Part shown: positions 50,958 to 61,734 of the stretch, piece by piece
Layout of the letters: every line of letters begins with the position of its first letter
Position numbering within the stretch: the stretch's first letter is position 1
NCBI RefSeq assembly: GCF_016429255.1
Contig: NZ_JAELUG010000011.1
Coordinates: forward strand, 22,371 to 86,370
From: Rhizobium sp. ASV8
Lineage (GTDB): Bacteria; Pseudomonadota; Alphaproteobacteria; Rhizobiales; Rhizobiaceae
DNA: 64,000 nt
Reading direction: 5' to 3'
Program-made: the position numbers and the translations under genes
Notes under the pieces: generated by a model
Databases searched by the model: none
What the model saw: the letters and a program-made list of their open reading frames with translations, nothing else
What the model was told of the DNA's origin: nothing

Positions 50958-51767
50958 TTAGGACTCGAGCAAGCGGATGTAGCGCTCGGCCGAGCGGGCG
51001 ACACTCTCCTTTGCCCCTGCCGGAATGAACTTTTCCTTCCACGGGCCGTAGATGCGATCAAAGTGGAGAGCAGCAGCGCGATCCGCGATACGCCTGACCT
51101 CACGCGCCGGCAGCGGAATCACGTTCGGAAACGAATACATGAAGGAAACCCAGCGCCTGTCGGCAACCACGTGAATGGTGTCGCCGACGAGAAGAACTCC
51201 CTTCCCGTCAGCGCCGGCCCGCCATTCCAGAACGCTGCTCCCGTCGAAATGGCCGCCGAGCCGATGCAGAGCGATGCCGGGCAGCACCTCAAGGCGATCG
51301 CCCTGCCAGGGTGTGATCAATTCGCTCGGGCGTTGAACATAGGCAAGGTCAGACTCGTGAAGCAAGATCGGCACGCCGCCCAGCGCTTCGCTCCACTCCA
51401 CCATCCCGGTGTAGAAATGCGGATGGGACAGGCAGATGGCTTTGAGGCCGCCAAGCTCCTGAATGCGATCCCGCGTTTTCCCGTCGAGCATGGCCGTGCA
51501 ATCCCACAGAACATTTCCATGCGGGGACTGCAGGAGAAGCGTTCTTTGACCGATACCGACATCTGGGACGACGCTGATGCCAGTCAGGCCCGGCTCCAGC
51601 TCGCTCCATTCATTTGCATGGGTCGCGGCGAGCGCCTCGCGTGCGATCCACTGTTGCCCGACTTCGGGAACATATTGCCGTTCGTCCTCGCAGATGAGGC
51701 AGCGGGAAGGACAGACGTCGCTGGGCGCAAAATGCGCACCGCATGTCTTACAGATCCAGATCGACAA
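50958..51767 (-). CDS. Zinc-ribbon metallo-beta-lactamase-fold protein, degenerate metal site
   Basis: A 269-residue protein. A rubredoxin-like zinc knuckle occupies the N-terminus: Cys6, Cys9, Cys23, Cys26, plus Cys19. The rest is an MBL fold. The usual HxHxDH is SHPHFYTG, so the Asp-His pair that binds the second metal is missing; GGHFDGSS and VGDTIHVV keep other ligands. It is therefore a one-metal or inactive relative, function unknown. It is transcribed away from the cox terminator, convergent with the CPT-like gene. Confidence 0.82.
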   Translation of the reverse strand: MSIWICKTCGAHFAPSDVCPSRCLICEDERQYVPEVGQQWIAREALAATHANEWSELEPGLTGISVVPDVGIGQRTLLLQSPHGNVLWDCTAMLDGKTRDRIQELGGLKAICLSHPHFYTGMVEWSEALGGVPILLHESDLAYVQRPSELITPWQGDRLEVLPGIALHRLGGHFDGSSVLEWRAGADGKGVLLVGDTIHVVADRRWVSFMYSFPNVIPLPAREVRRIADRAAALHFDRIYGPWKEKFIPAGAKESVARSAERYIRLLES

Positions 51768-51839
51768 GGAAGCAAACCTCCATGAACAACGGGGAGCCGA
51801 TGCATGTGGAAAGCAGCGAGGATCTCATAGCTTCCCGTC

Positions 51840-51887
51840 AAAAAAATACCGCCGCAAAAGCCTCGGATCGAGATGACTTTTGCGGCG
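51840..51887 (-). terminator. Terminator of the cox gene cluster
   Basis: CCGCCGCAAAAG (51848-51859) pairs with CTTTTGCGGCGG (51876-51887), 12 bp, 16-nt loop. On the minus strand TATTTTTT follows. It lies 38 bp after the ctaE stop. Confidence 0.9.
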
Positions 51888-51924
51888 GCAGGATTTCACA
51901 GTCTTGGCTGAAGATCGGCCGGCC

Positions 51925-52803
51925 TTAGCCAGCCGCCAAAGGCGCTCCCCAGCTACCCCAAATGTAGATGGCGAAGAACAGGAACAGCCAGACGACGTCG
52001 ACGAAGTGCCAGTACCAGGCGGCGGCCTCGAAGCCGAAATGCTGTTTCGGGGTGAAATCACCCTTGATGGCACGGACGAGGCAGACCAGCAGGAAGATCG
52101 TGCCGATCAGAACGTGGAAGCCGTGGAAGCCGGTCGCCATGAAGAAGGTCGCGCCATAGATCGAGTTCTTGAACGCGAAGGGCGCATGGGCATACTCGTA
52201 GGCCTGAACGCAGGAGAACAGCGCACCGAGCAGTACGGTGAGGGTCAGTCCCTGGATCAGCCCCTTGCGATCGCCATGCAGCAGCGCATGGTGCGCCCAG
52301 GTCACCGTGGTGCCCGACAGCAGCAGGATGATCGTGTTGTAGATGGGCAGGTGCCAGGGATCCAGCACTTCGACACCCTTCGGCGGGAACTGGCCGCCGA
52401 GGAAAGCCGTACGCGATGCCTGGATTGCCTCGTTCGGGAACAGGCTGACATCGAAATAGGCCCAGAACCAGGCAACAAAGAACATCACCTCTGAGGCGAT
52501 GAACATGATCATGCCGTAGCGCAGATGCAGCGAGACCACGCGGGTATGCGCGCCTTCATGCGCTTCCTTGATCGTATCTGCCCACCAGCCGTACATGACG
52601 TAGAGGATTACGGCCAGACCGATGAAGAACAGCCAGGGCTGCGCGAAATTGATCCCGAAAAGATGCACTGCGCCGCCGTTGAGGTAGCGCATGAAGCAAA
52701 CACCGCCGAAAGTGATCACGAAGGCGCCGAAGGCTGCGACGATCGGCCATGGGCTCGGATCGATAATATGATAGTCGTGTTTTCTCTGATGCACTTCGGC
52801 CAT
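51925..52803 (-). CDS. ctaE: Cytochrome c oxidase subunit III
   Basis: Subunit III of the aa3-type terminal oxidase, 292 residues with seven membrane segments. It has the family blocks KHDYHIIDPSPWP, EAHEGAHTRVVSLHLRYGMIMFIASEVMFFVAWFWAYFD, HHALLHGDRKG, HGFHVLIGTIFLLVCLVRA and the C-terminal WYWHFVDVVWLFLF. The ATG at 52803 starts the usual MAEVHQRKHDYH N-terminus. It is the last gene of the cluster, with a terminator after it. In many rhizobia DUF983 follows directly; here two unrelated genes intervene. Confidence 0.97.
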   Translation of the reverse strand: MAEVHQRKHDYHIIDPSPWPIVAAFGAFVITFGGVCFMRYLNGGAVHLFGINFAQPWLFFIGLAVILYVMYGWWADTIKEAHEGAHTRVVSLHLRYGMIMFIASEVMFFVAWFWAYFDVSLFPNEAIQASRTAFLGGQFPPKGVEVLDPWHLPIYNTIILLLSGTTVTWAHHALLHGDRKGLIQGLTLTVLLGALFSCVQAYEYAHAPFAFKNSIYGATFFMATGFHGFHVLIGTIFLLVCLVRAIKGDFTPKQHFGFEAAAWYWHFVDVVWLFLFFAIYIWGSWGAPLAAG

Positions 52804-52866
52804 GTCAGCAATCCCCGAATAACTTTTTCCCATATTGCTTCCGGTCAAACCGAAAAGCACTCTCCA

Positions 52867-53481
52867 TCAAAGTTTTTTTTCCGCCGGCCGCACTGCAGTG
52901 TCGGCGGATGCCACGGGCTTTGCGCCGTCCCGTGGGTAATAGGTGTAGGACAATGTCAGCGCATTGATCGTCTTGGTTTCCACCGCCGTGGCGATCTCCG
53001 GATCGACATAGAAGACGACAGGCATTTCACGCTTTTCGCCAGGCGCGAGATCCGTCTCGTTGAAGCAGAAGCACTGGACCTTGTTGAAATAGACCCCGGC
53101 TTCCAACGGCGAGACATTGAAGATCGCCTGGCCGCGCTCCGGCTTGTCTGACTTGTTCTCAATCACGAACTTGACTTCGATCGTCTCTCCGATTTTCGGA
53201 TTCACCGACTTCTGCACCGGCTTGAAATCCCACGGCAAGCCCGGCGCGACATTGGCGTCGAAAGAGACCTGAATCCGCCTGTCGAGAATGACGTTGGAGA
53301 CCTGCTCGGTCCGTTGGGTCGTGCCGTTATAGCCCGTCACCTGACAGAACATACGATAGAGCGGCACGGCTGCAGCGCACATGGCGCTCATGCCGATGAC
53401 GAAGCTCAGGCACATGGCAACGACCAGCCCGTTGTTACGGCCGCCCGTTTCAGTGCTCTTCTTTGCCCCCTCCTCCATCAC
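52867..53481 (-). CDS. ctaG: Cytochrome c oxidase assembly protein CtaG/Cox11
   Basis: Copper chaperone that delivers Cu to the CuB site of subunit I. A 204-residue protein with one N-terminal membrane helix ([38 protein letters not shown]) and a periplasmic domain with the Cu-binding CFCFNE motif. The strands around it ([22 protein letters not shown]) are family hallmarks. Met at codon 2 could also be the start. It lies between coxF and ctaE. Confidence 0.96.
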   Translation of the reverse strand: MMEEGAKKSTETGGRNNGLVVAMCLSFVIGMSAMCAAAVPLYRMFCQVTGYNGTTQRTEQVSNVILDRRIQVSFDANVAPGLPWDFKPVQKSVNPKIGETIEVKFVIENKSDKPERGQAIFNVSPLEAGVYFNKVQCFCFNETDLAPGEKREMPVVFYVDPEIATAVETKTINALTLSYTYYPRDGAKPVASADTAVRPAEKKL

Positions 53482-53487
53482 GCCTCC

Positions 53488-53628
53488 TCAAACGTGTCCG
53501 GAACCGACCTTGATGATGGTGATCGCATAAAACAGGATCACCAGGCCGGCCAGTACTATGCCGAGCGCTATATTGCGCCCACGCCGCGATTTCTTCTGCG
53601 CTTCCGTCAGCTTGACAAGTTCGATCAT
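53488..53628 (-). CDS. coxF: CoxF-like small membrane protein
   Basis: A 46-residue protein encoded between ctaB and ctaG. Basic N-terminal region ([11 protein letters not shown]) followed by one membrane segment ([21 protein letters not shown]). The ATG at 53628 overlaps the ctaB stop (ATGA) and has GGAGG 6 nt upstream. Rhizobial oxidase clusters carry such a small gene at this position. Its role is presumed structural or assembly-related. Confidence 0.85.
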   Translation of the reverse strand: MIELVKLTEAQKKSRRGRNIALGIVLAGLVILFYAITIIKVGSGHV

Positions 53629-54575
53629 AGCCAGCCTCCAGACATCAGCACGGTAACGAGCCTGTCGATGAGCAGTGCGGAAAAGATCGCGAAGAGATAG
53701 AAAATGGAAAAGCCGAAGAGCTTCTTTGCCGGCACCATCTTTATGTCGCCATCGGCCATCCGCCAGACGGCGATGGAACAGTGTACGAAGATCACGCCCA
53801 ATGCCGCAGCGACGAAGCCATAGCCGAGGCTCGCGAAGCCCATGAAGGTGGGCACCACGCCGATGATGGCGGTCAGCACGGCATAGACGACGATCTGGTT
53901 CTTGGTTGTCGGGATACCGGCCACGTTCGGCAGCATCGGTACGTCGACCGCTTCGTAATCGCCCATCTTGAACAAGGCCAGCGCCCAGAAATGCGCCGGT
54001 GTCCAAAGGAAGATAATGAGGAACAGAACGATGCTTTCGATCGGCACGCTACCCGTGACGCAAGCCCAGCCGATAACGGGCGGGAAAGCGCCGGCGGCGC
54101 CGCCGATGACGATGTTCTGCGGCGTCGAGCGCTTCAGCCACATCGTGTAGATGACGGCATAGAAGAAAATGGTGAAGGCGAGGATGCCGGCGGAAAGCCA
54201 ATTGATGGCAAGACCGAGGATCGTCACCGAGAAGCCCGACAGCACAAGACCGAACGCCAAGGCTTCGGACGGGCTGATGCGACCCGAAGGGATCGGCCTG
54301 CGTGCCGTGCGGCTCATGACCGCATCGATGTCAGCATCGTACCACATGTTCAATGCGCCGGATGCGCCGGCGCCGACAGCGATGCAGAGGATGGCGATGA
54401 AGCCGAGCACCGGATTGATATGGCCGGGAGCCAATACGAGACCGGTGAAGGCAGTGAAGACGACCAGCGACATCACGCGCGGCTTCAAAAGCTCGAAATA
54501 ATCGCGTGCGCTCGCTTCCGACAGGCCGCTATCGCCTTGTTTTGCAAGCGCTTCGTGATTGTCGATGACCGTCAT
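53625..54575 (-). CDS. ctaB: Protoheme IX farnesyltransferase (heme O synthase)
   Basis: Polytopic membrane prenyltransferase of 316 residues, UbiA superfamily, that adds farnesyl to heme b for heme a synthesis. The first Asp-rich motif is [21 protein letters not shown], and the second loop has MKGDY-like [18 protein letters not shown]. About nine membrane segments are visible. Start at 54575 ([10 protein letters not shown]). It overlaps coxF by 4 bp and follows ctaD by 58 bp. Confidence 0.97.
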   Translation of the reverse strand: MTVIDNHEALAKQGDSGLSEASARDYFELLKPRVMSLVVFTAFTGLVLAPGHINPVLGFIAILCIAVGAGASGALNMWYDADIDAVMSRTARRPIPSGRISPSEALAFGLVLSGFSVTILGLAINWLSAGILAFTIFFYAVIYTMWLKRSTPQNIVIGGAAGAFPPVIGWACVTGSVPIESIVLFLIIFLWTPAHFWALALFKMGDYEAVDVPMLPNVAGIPTTKNQIVVYAVLTAIIGVVPTFMGFASLGYGFVAAALGVIFVHCSIAVWRMADGDIKMVPAKKLFGFSIFYLFAIFSALLIDRLVTVLMSGGWL

Positions 54576-54633
54576 TCTTTTTCCAATTATTCAGTTGAGC
54601 CGGACGCCGTTTATCACGGCGTCCGGAAACAGA

Positions 54634-56328
54634 CTACTTGATGCGCGGCAGCTCTTCCCACTGGTGGTGGGGCGGCGGCGACGAAAGCTGCCACTCGAGC
54701 GTGGTTGCGCCCTCGCCCCAGGGATTGTCGCCTGCAACGCGCTTCTTTGCGAAAGCATCTATAACGCCCCAGAAGAAGAAGCAAAGGCCTACGGCTGCGA
54801 CATAGGAGCCGATGGAGGACACGAAGTTCCATCCCGCATAGGCATCCGGATAGTCGATATAACGGCGCGGCATGCCGGCACGACCGAGGAAGTGCTGCGG
54901 GAAGAACACCATGTTCACGCCGATGAACGTGATCCAGAAGTGCCAGTTGCCGATCCGCTCGTTGTACATGTAGCCGGTCATCTTCGGGAACCAGTAGTAC
55001 CAGGCAGCGAAGATGGCGAAGACGGCGCCGAGGGACAGAACGTAGTGGAAGTGCGCCACGACAAAGTAGGTCGCATGCAGTTCACGGTCGAGGCCGGCAT
55101 TGGCGAGCTGAACGCCGGTGACGCCGCCAAGCGTGAACAGGAAGATGAAGCCGAGCGCCCAGATCATCGGCGTGCGGAACTCGATTGAGCCGCCCCACAT
55201 CGTCGCGATCCAAGAGAAGATCTTCACACCCGTCGGGACAGCGATAACCATCGTCGCGAAGACGAAGTAGCGCTGCGTGTCGAGCGACAGACCGGTCACG
55301 TACATGTGGTGAGCCCAGACGACGAAGCCGACGGCACCGATCGCGACCATGGCATAGGCCATGCCCAGATAGCCGAAGATCGGCTTGCGCGAGAAGGTCG
55401 AGATGATGTGGCTGATCATGCCGAAGCCGGGCAGGATCAGGATGTAGACTTCCGGATGGCCGAAGAACCAGAACAGGTGCTGGTAGAGCAACGGATCACC
55501 GCCGCCTTCCGGCGCGAAGAAGGTCGTGCCGAAATTGCGGTCCGTCAGAACCATGGTGATGGCGCCGGCGAGAACGGGCAGTGACAGCAGCAGCAGGAAC
55601 GCGGTGATCAGAACCGACCAGGCAAACAGCGGCATCTTGTGCAGCGTCATGCCCGGAGCGCGCATGTTCAGGATCGTGGTGATGAAGTTGATCGCACCGA
55701 GGATCGAGGACGCGCCTGCAATATGCAGCGCGAAGATGACCAGATCGATCGCCGGACCCGGGTGGCCGACGGTTCCCGACAAGGGCACATACATCGTCCA
55801 GCCGCCGCCCGCGCCGTAAGCGCCTGCAGGGCCTTCGACGAACATCGAAAGGATGAGCAGGAGGAAGGCCGGCACGAGGAGCCAGAAGGAGATATTGTTC
55901 AGGCGCGGGAATGCCATGTCCGGCGCGCCGATCATGATTGGCACCATCCAGTTGGCAAAGCCGCCGATCATCGCCGGCATGACCATGAAGAAGATCATGA
56001 TCAGCGCGTGAGCGGTGACGAAGACATTGTACATTTGCTTGCCGCCGTCGATGGCAGCATCGCCGGAGAAGCCGTAGACCATCGACGCCAGACCGCTGAA
56101 GATCTGAATGCCGGGCTCCTGCAATTCCATGCGGATGGCGACCGAGAGCAGGAAGCCGATAACGCCCGCGAAGATCGCGAAGATCAGATAGAGCGTACCG
56201 ATGTCCTTGTGATTCGTCGAAAACAGCCAACGATCGGCGAAGGACTGCTTGTGGGCGTGGTGATCATCGTGCGCATGGGCGTCTTGCAGACCGTGCGAGT
56301 GATCGTCGTGTACCTTGGATCCAGCCAT
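54634..56328 (-). CDS. ctaD: Cytochrome c oxidase subunit I
   Basis: Catalytic subunit of aa3-type oxidase, 564 residues and about twelve membrane segments. Heme a and a3/CuB ligands are in [37 protein letters not shown] (His-Tyr crosslink), [11 protein letters not shown] and [25 protein letters not shown]. The K-pathway residues are in the same helices. The His-rich N-terminus ([22 protein letters not shown] type) is seen in rhizobial CtaD. It is followed by ctaB and preceded by ctaC. Confidence 0.98.
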   Translation of the reverse strand: MAGSKVHDDHSHGLQDAHAHDDHHAHKQSFADRWLFSTNHKDIGTLYLIFAIFAGVIGFLLSVAIRMELQEPGIQIFSGLASMVYGFSGDAAIDGGKQMYNVFVTAHALIMIFFMVMPAMIGGFANWMVPIMIGAPDMAFPRLNNISFWLLVPAFLLLILSMFVEGPAGAYGAGGGWTMYVPLSGTVGHPGPAIDLVIFALHIAGASSILGAINFITTILNMRAPGMTLHKMPLFAWSVLITAFLLLLSLPVLAGAITMVLTDRNFGTTFFAPEGGGDPLLYQHLFWFFGHPEVYILILPGFGMISHIISTFSRKPIFGYLGMAYAMVAIGAVGFVVWAHHMYVTGLSLDTQRYFVFATMVIAVPTGVKIFSWIATMWGGSIEFRTPMIWALGFIFLFTLGGVTGVQLANAGLDRELHATYFVVAHFHYVLSLGAVFAIFAAWYYWFPKMTGYMYNERIGNWHFWITFIGVNMVFFPQHFLGRAGMPRRYIDYPDAYAGWNFVSSIGSYVAAVGLCFFFWGVIDAFAKKRVAGDNPWGEGATTLEWQLSSPPPHHQWEELPRIK

Positions 56329-56342
56329 TGTTCCTACCCCTC

Positions 56343-57233
56343 TTACTTGGCCGTGTTTTCGGCGACCTTGACGGTCGTCGGTTCGTCAACAGCGGCCATC
56401 AGAGCCTTATTCGCCTTGTTGAGATCGGTTGTAGCGGCAGCAAGCCATTGCTTGTACTGATCGTCGGAGACGACACGAATTGCGATCGGCATGAAGGAGT
56501 GATCCTTGCCGCACAGCTCGGAACACTGACCGTAGAACAGACCCTCACGGTCGGCCTTGAACCATGTCTCGTTCAAACGACCGGGAATGGCGTCGATCCT
56601 AACACCGAAGGACGGCATGGCGAAGGAATGAATGACGTCGGCCGGCGCGGCGGTAACGAGAACGCGGACGTTCTTGCCGACGGGCACCACCATTTCATTA
56701 TCCACAGCCAACAGGCGAGGATATTTCGACTTGTCTTCCTTGCCGGCGGTCGTGCGGTCCTGCTCTTTCAGCATGAACGAATCAAAAGCGAGCGGCGTCG
56801 TGCCGCTTCCCTCATATTCATAGTTCCACTGCCACTGCGTCGCCGTCGCCTTGACGGTCACGTCCGTCTTTTCGGGGAACGTCAGCTGGTCAGTGAGAAG
56901 ATTGAAGGAGGGAATTGCCAGGAACAGCAGGATAAGGACGGGACCGATGGTCCAGATAACCTCGATCAGCGTGTTGTGGCTCGTCTTGGACGGGACCGGG
57001 TTCCTGGAAGCCCGGAACTTCACCATGACGACCAAGAGGAGAGCGAGAACCAGCAGCGTGATCGGAATAATAAACCAAAGCGTGTATGTCTCAAACCAGC
57101 GGATTTGATGCATGATGCCGGTTGCGGCTTCCTGCATACCAGTTTCCCAAGGTTTCGGCTGATCGGCGTAACTGCCTGTCGCAAAAAGCAGACAGATCAT
57201 AGCCGCCAGAGCCGCGTAAGCTCTCTTAATCAC
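56343..57233 (-). CDS. ctaC: Cytochrome c oxidase subunit II
   Basis: Subunit II of aa3-type oxidase, 296 residues. It has a signal segment ([19 protein letters not shown]), two membrane helices ([20 protein letters not shown] and [22 protein letters not shown]), then the CuA cupredoxin domain with [28 protein letters not shown] and [16 protein letters not shown] (two Cys, His and Met ligands). The start is GTG 57233, with GGAGGGAGAG upstream. It is the first gene of the cluster. Confidence 0.97.
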   Translation of the reverse strand: MIKRAYAALAAMICLLFATGSYADQPKPWETGMQEAATGIMHQIRWFETYTLWFIIPITLLVLALLLVVMVKFRASRNPVPSKTSHNTLIEVIWTIGPVLILLFLAIPSFNLLTDQLTFPEKTDVTVKATATQWQWNYEYEGSGTTPLAFDSFMLKEQDRTTAGKEDKSKYPRLLAVDNEMVVPVGKNVRVLVTAAPADVIHSFAMPSFGVRIDAIPGRLNETWFKADREGLFYGQCSELCGKDHSFMPIAIRVVSDDQYKQWLAAATTDLNKANKALMAAVDEPTTVKVAENTAK

Positions 57234-57570
57234 GATGTCTCTCCCTCCAGCGTTTGATCCCAGATCTTCCTCAAACGCAGTATCCCTACAATCCATTGCG
57301 CTTCAAACCACAGTTTGGGGTGCTCCGCAACAACTCACGACATTTGTTAGTGCGGCATTTTTGCGCGAATCCGATCCCCCCTGCCGGCCAGACATGGCAA
57401 GCATTTCATCATCATACGAAAAATTGCACCATGGTCCATGGCGCCACCCCGACAAAATAGAGTACACGTCGTATTTCCGCCGCAGTCGATTGGAATCCAG
57501 CACGCGGGGCTTTTCATTTGCTGGCCTGGGCTTCAACAATAACGGCACTGATTCGAATCTAGAGGTTTTC
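57234..57570. promoter_or_regulatory. Divergent promoter region, cox cluster / ialB-like gene
   Basis: About 340 bp without a gene, although one frame stays open through it on the + strand. It has AT-rich stretches near 57340-57430 and must hold the ctaC promoter (minus) and that of the ialB-like gene (plus). I found no convincing FixK/FNR box (TTGAT-N4-ATCAA). Confidence 0.5.
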
Positions 57571-58191
57571 ATGGGTTTTCGTTCCCTCGCCCGGCTTTGG
57601 CTTGTTACCGGCAGCGTCGTCGCTGCGGTTGCGGCACCCGCATGGGCGCAACAAGCGCAACAGACTCAGCCCGCGCAGCAAACCCAGCAGCTACAACCCC
57701 AACCACAGGGCCAGCCGCAGCCTCATACGCAGCAGGTTCCGACCAGCCAGGTTCCGCAACCGCCGGGCACGGTGCGCTCCAGCCATGGCGCATGGTCCGT
57801 CGTCTGCGACAAGCCGGCAGGCGCCTCGACCGAACAATGCGCGCTGATGCAGAATGTGATCGCCGAGGATCGGCCGGAGATCGGCCTTTCCGTCGTCGTC
57901 CTGAAGACTGCTGACCGCAAGTCGAAGATCCTGCGTGTTCTTGCCCCGCTCGGCGTTCTGCTGCCGAACGGCCTCGGCCTCAACATCGACGGCAAGGATA
58001 TCGGCCGCGCCTATTTCGTGCGTTGTTTTGCCGATGGCTGCTATGCCGAAGTCGTGCTTGAGGACGAGTTGCTGAAGACGCTGCGCAGTGGCGCCACCGC
58101 GACCTTCATCGTCTTCCAGTCACCGGAAGAAGGCATCGGTATACCCGTCGATCTGAAGGGCTTCGCGGAAGGCTATGACAGCCTTCCCTGA
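57571..58191 (+). CDS. IalB-family invasion-associated protein, periplasmic
   Basis: A 206-residue exported protein. The signal peptide (LWLVTGSVVAAVAAPAWA) is followed by a Gln/Pro-rich linker of about 45 residues, then the IalB domain: GAWSVVCDKPAGASTEQCALMQ, GVLLPNGLGLNIDG, VRCFADGCYAEV, with four Cys that may form two disulfides. IalB of Bartonella helps invade erythrocytes, and in free-living rhizobia the role is unknown. ATG 57571 has AGAGG upstream. Confidence 0.9.
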   Translation: MGFRSLARLWLVTGSVVAAVAAPAWAQQAQQTQPAQQTQQLQPQPQGQPQPHTQQVPTSQVPQPPGTVRSSHGAWSVVCDKPAGASTEQCALMQNVIAEDRPEIGLSVVVLKTADRKSKILRVLAPLGVLLPNGLGLNIDGKDIGRAYFVRCFADGCYAEVVLEDELLKTLRSGATATFIVFQSPEEGIGIPVDLKGFAEGYDSLP

Positions 58192-58254
58192 CGGGATGGG
58201 CTTGCTCTTGCGCCGAGCGAAGCCTACATCGGCTTTGAACGGAGCACCTCAGTC

Positions 58255-59670
<1,416 letters not shown>

Positions 59671-59683
59671 ATGCCCTCCCCCC

Positions 59684-59992
59684 TCATTCTCCGTGAGGGC
59701 GAAAGAGCCATTTGCGCTCGACGGCAGCGGCCAGATCCAGGCCGTTGCGGTGCGCGAACAGAAGGACATGGCCGAGCACGTCGGCCGTCTCGTCTGCCAA
59801 GGCCGTTGCCATTTCCCTCTCGGTCATGCCTTTGCGACGCCCGCGGCCCGTGACCCTGTTCCAGATCTGGATCAATTCACCCATTTCCTCCTGAAGCTTC
59901 AGGACGAACCAGTCATCATCGCGCGCCAGGTTGTGATCGGCGGCATAGGTCGCCGAGGCGGCCTCGAATTGCGTCATCAGATCTTTCAACAT
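59684..59992 (-). CDS. MazG-like nucleotide pyrophosphohydrolase
   Basis: A 102-residue helical protein. The MazG-superfamily metal motif is KLQEEMGELIQIWN followed by DETADVLGHVLLFA (EExxE-x12-28-ExxD). Single-domain relatives hydrolyse (d)NTPs or similar, in house-cleaning. ATG 59992 has GAGGAACG upstream, and 59977 is possible. It converges with tldD 13 bp apart. A terminator lies on its 5' side. Confidence 0.84.
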   Translation of the reverse strand: MLKDLMTQFEAASATYAADHNLARDDDWFVLKLQEEMGELIQIWNRVTGRGRRKGMTEREMATALADETADVLGHVLLFAHRNGLDLAAAVERKWLFRPHGE

Positions 59993-60038
59993 CGATATCG
60001 TTCCTCTTATGTTCCGAGCAAAAGTGAACGATTCCGAC

Positions 60039-60077
60039 AAAAAAGTCGAGCCGGCGGAGTTTTGCCCCGCCGGCTCG
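60039..60077 (-). terminator. Terminator of the carboxypeptidase gene
   Basis: CGAGCCGGCGG and CCGCCGGCTCG (60047-60057 / 60067-60077) pair over 11 bp. On the minus strand the arm is followed by ACTTTTTTG. It stops the transcript of the D,D-carboxypeptidase gene before the MazG-like gene. Confidence 0.88.
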
Positions 60078-60097
60078 TGCATTCAAAACTCACGCTA

Positions 60098-60202
60098 TGC
60101 CTGCAGCATCGGCCCGAAAATCGGAATCGATTTTCGGGCCGATGCGTAGGTTCAAGGAGATAGAGCGACCTTTGTGCTTCCTAAAGGAAGCACAGCGCTC
60201 TA
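60098..60202. repeat. Mosaic intergenic repeat with two perfect inverted repeats
   Basis: The first palindrome has 18-bp arms (60106-60123 / 60128-60145, GCATCGGCCCGAAAATCG) and a GAAT loop. A second, GTGCTTCCT-AA-AGGAAGCAC, lies at about 60174-60193, bounded by AGAGCG ... CGCTCTA. The right edge, on the minus strand TAGAGCG, provides the TAG stop of the carboxypeptidase gene. Confidence 0.8.
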
Positions 60203-61507
60203 GCCCTTGTTGGGCAGCAGCATGCAATCGAAATCCTTGCGCTTCAGAGCCGAGCAGGCCGAGCTTGCGTCGTCGCGGCTTGCAAAGCCGACGAAGCGGG
60301 CGCGATAGACCGTGTTGCCGCCTTTGCCGACCGCTTCGGTATAGGGCGATGCATTGGCAAGCGCACTGCCAGCGCGGGATTTCGCTTCCGACAGCAGGTC
60401 CTTGGCGGCCTGAGCGCTCGGTGTTGCCGCGATCTGCACCTGCCAGCCGCCGCTTGCGGCCGGCTTGTTGCTGGCCACGAGAATCTGGTCCATCGCAACC
60501 GGGCGATCCATCGGCACGGTCACATTCGAGCCTGCTGCATAGGCGAGCGGGGCAAGTTCTGCCCGCTTGCGCGTCGGCGCTGCGGCGACCGTGGTCGTGG
60601 CGGTCGTCTGCGTATCGACATCGACGGCAACGTCGTCAGAGGCTGAGGCGACTTCGACCTGCTTGGCCACCTTGCCGCCGCCGACGCTCGCCATCAGGCG
60701 CGATGTCGCGACCGAGCTTGCCTTCGGCATATTGCGATCCAGCAGCGAGGCCATCAAGGCATCGCGGCCGCGCGCGGTGGCGCCACCCATGACGACACCG
60801 ATTACCCGGCGGTTGCCCTGGCGCACGGCGCTCACGAGGTTGAAGCCGGAGGCATTGGTATAGCCGGTCTTGATGCCGTCCATGCCTTCATAGCGATACA
60901 TCAGATTGTTGTGACCACGAACGCTGCGGCCGCGATAGTTGAAGCCCGTCTGCGAGAAGAGCCGGTATTCCTGGGGGTAGTTGTTGATGAGCGCGACGGC
61001 GAGCGTCGACATGTCGCGTGCCGTCGTCCACTGCTGCATGTTCGGAAGGCCTGAAGCATTCAGGAAGGTGGTGCGGCGCATGCCCAGTTCGCGTGCCTTC
61101 TGCGTCATCAGCCGGGCAAAGCCGCTTTCGCTGCCGCCGAGCGCTTCCGCCATTGCCGCAGCGGCATCGTTGGCGGATTTGACGATCATGCCATCGACGG
61201 CTTCGCGAACGGTCACGGTGCCGCCTGGCTTGAGGCCGAGCTTGGTTGGGGGCTTGGCAGCGGCGGCACTCGAAACCGGGATCCTGGTGTTCCACCCGAG
61301 CTTGCCCCGATGGATCGCCTCGAAGGCCAGATAGAGCGTCATCATCTTGGTCAGCGACGCCGGGTGATTGAGATTATCGGCATTGCTTGATGCCAGCACC
61401 TTGCCGGTCTTGGCATCCATTATGAAATAAGCGCTGCCGGCGAAGCTCGCCACAGGTGCGCTCAATAGTAAGACGGCCGCCGATAGAGCCATCAAAAGTC
61501 TTTTCAT
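60200..61507 (-). CDS. D-Ala-D-Ala carboxypeptidase (PBP5-like) with SPOR domain
   Basis: A 435-residue periplasmic peptidase S11 enzyme that trims the terminal D-Ala of peptidoglycan stem peptides. The signal peptide is MKRLLMALSAAVLLLSAPVASFA. Catalytic motifs are SLTK (Ser51-Lys54), SAN at 111-113 and KTG in GIKTGYTNASG near 213. A Thr/Ala-rich linker follows. The last 80 residues form a SPOR domain (GGWQVQIAATPSAQAAKDLL ... YRARFVGF), which binds denuded glycan at the division site. GGGGACAAAT precedes the ATG. Confidence 0.93.
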   Translation of the reverse strand: MKRLLMALSAAVLLLSAPVASFAGSAYFIMDAKTGKVLASSNADNLNHPASLTKMMTLYLAFEAIHRGKLGWNTRIPVSSAAAAKPPTKLGLKPGGTVTVREAVDGMIVKSANDAAAAMAEALGGSESGFARLMTQKARELGMRRTTFLNASGLPNMQQWTTARDMSTLAVALINNYPQEYRLFSQTGFNYRGRSVRGHNNLMYRYEGMDGIKTGYTNASGFNLVSAVRQGNRRVIGVVMGGATARGRDALMASLLDRNMPKASSVATSRLMASVGGGKVAKQVEVASASDDVAVDVDTQTTATTTVAAAPTRKRAELAPLAYAAGSNVTVPMDRPVAMDQILVASNKPAASGGWQVQIAATPSAQAAKDLLSEAKSRAGSALANASPYTEAVGKGGNTVYRARFVGFASRDDASSACSALKRKDFDCMLLPNKG

Positions 61508-61734
61508 ATTTGTCCCCAACCGAAAAAATGCCAACACACCGCATCAATCCCTGTACGATTTTGCGACAGAAAACCTGATATCAGTGCGATATTGAGGCAA
61601 CAGCCTCCATAGTTCTCCAATTTTGCCTTTCCTGGTAAAATAACTATTAACGCATTGGAAATTATGGCAAAGATTCAGTAAGGTTTAACGGGGATGGGCT
61701 AGAGCCTTGGCATTCGTCAATCGGATCGATCCGT

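Noticed and set aside
57234..57570. N-terminal extension of the IalB-like protein
   Set aside because: The frame stays open upstream, but a clear signal peptide begins at ATG 57571 with AGAGG before it.
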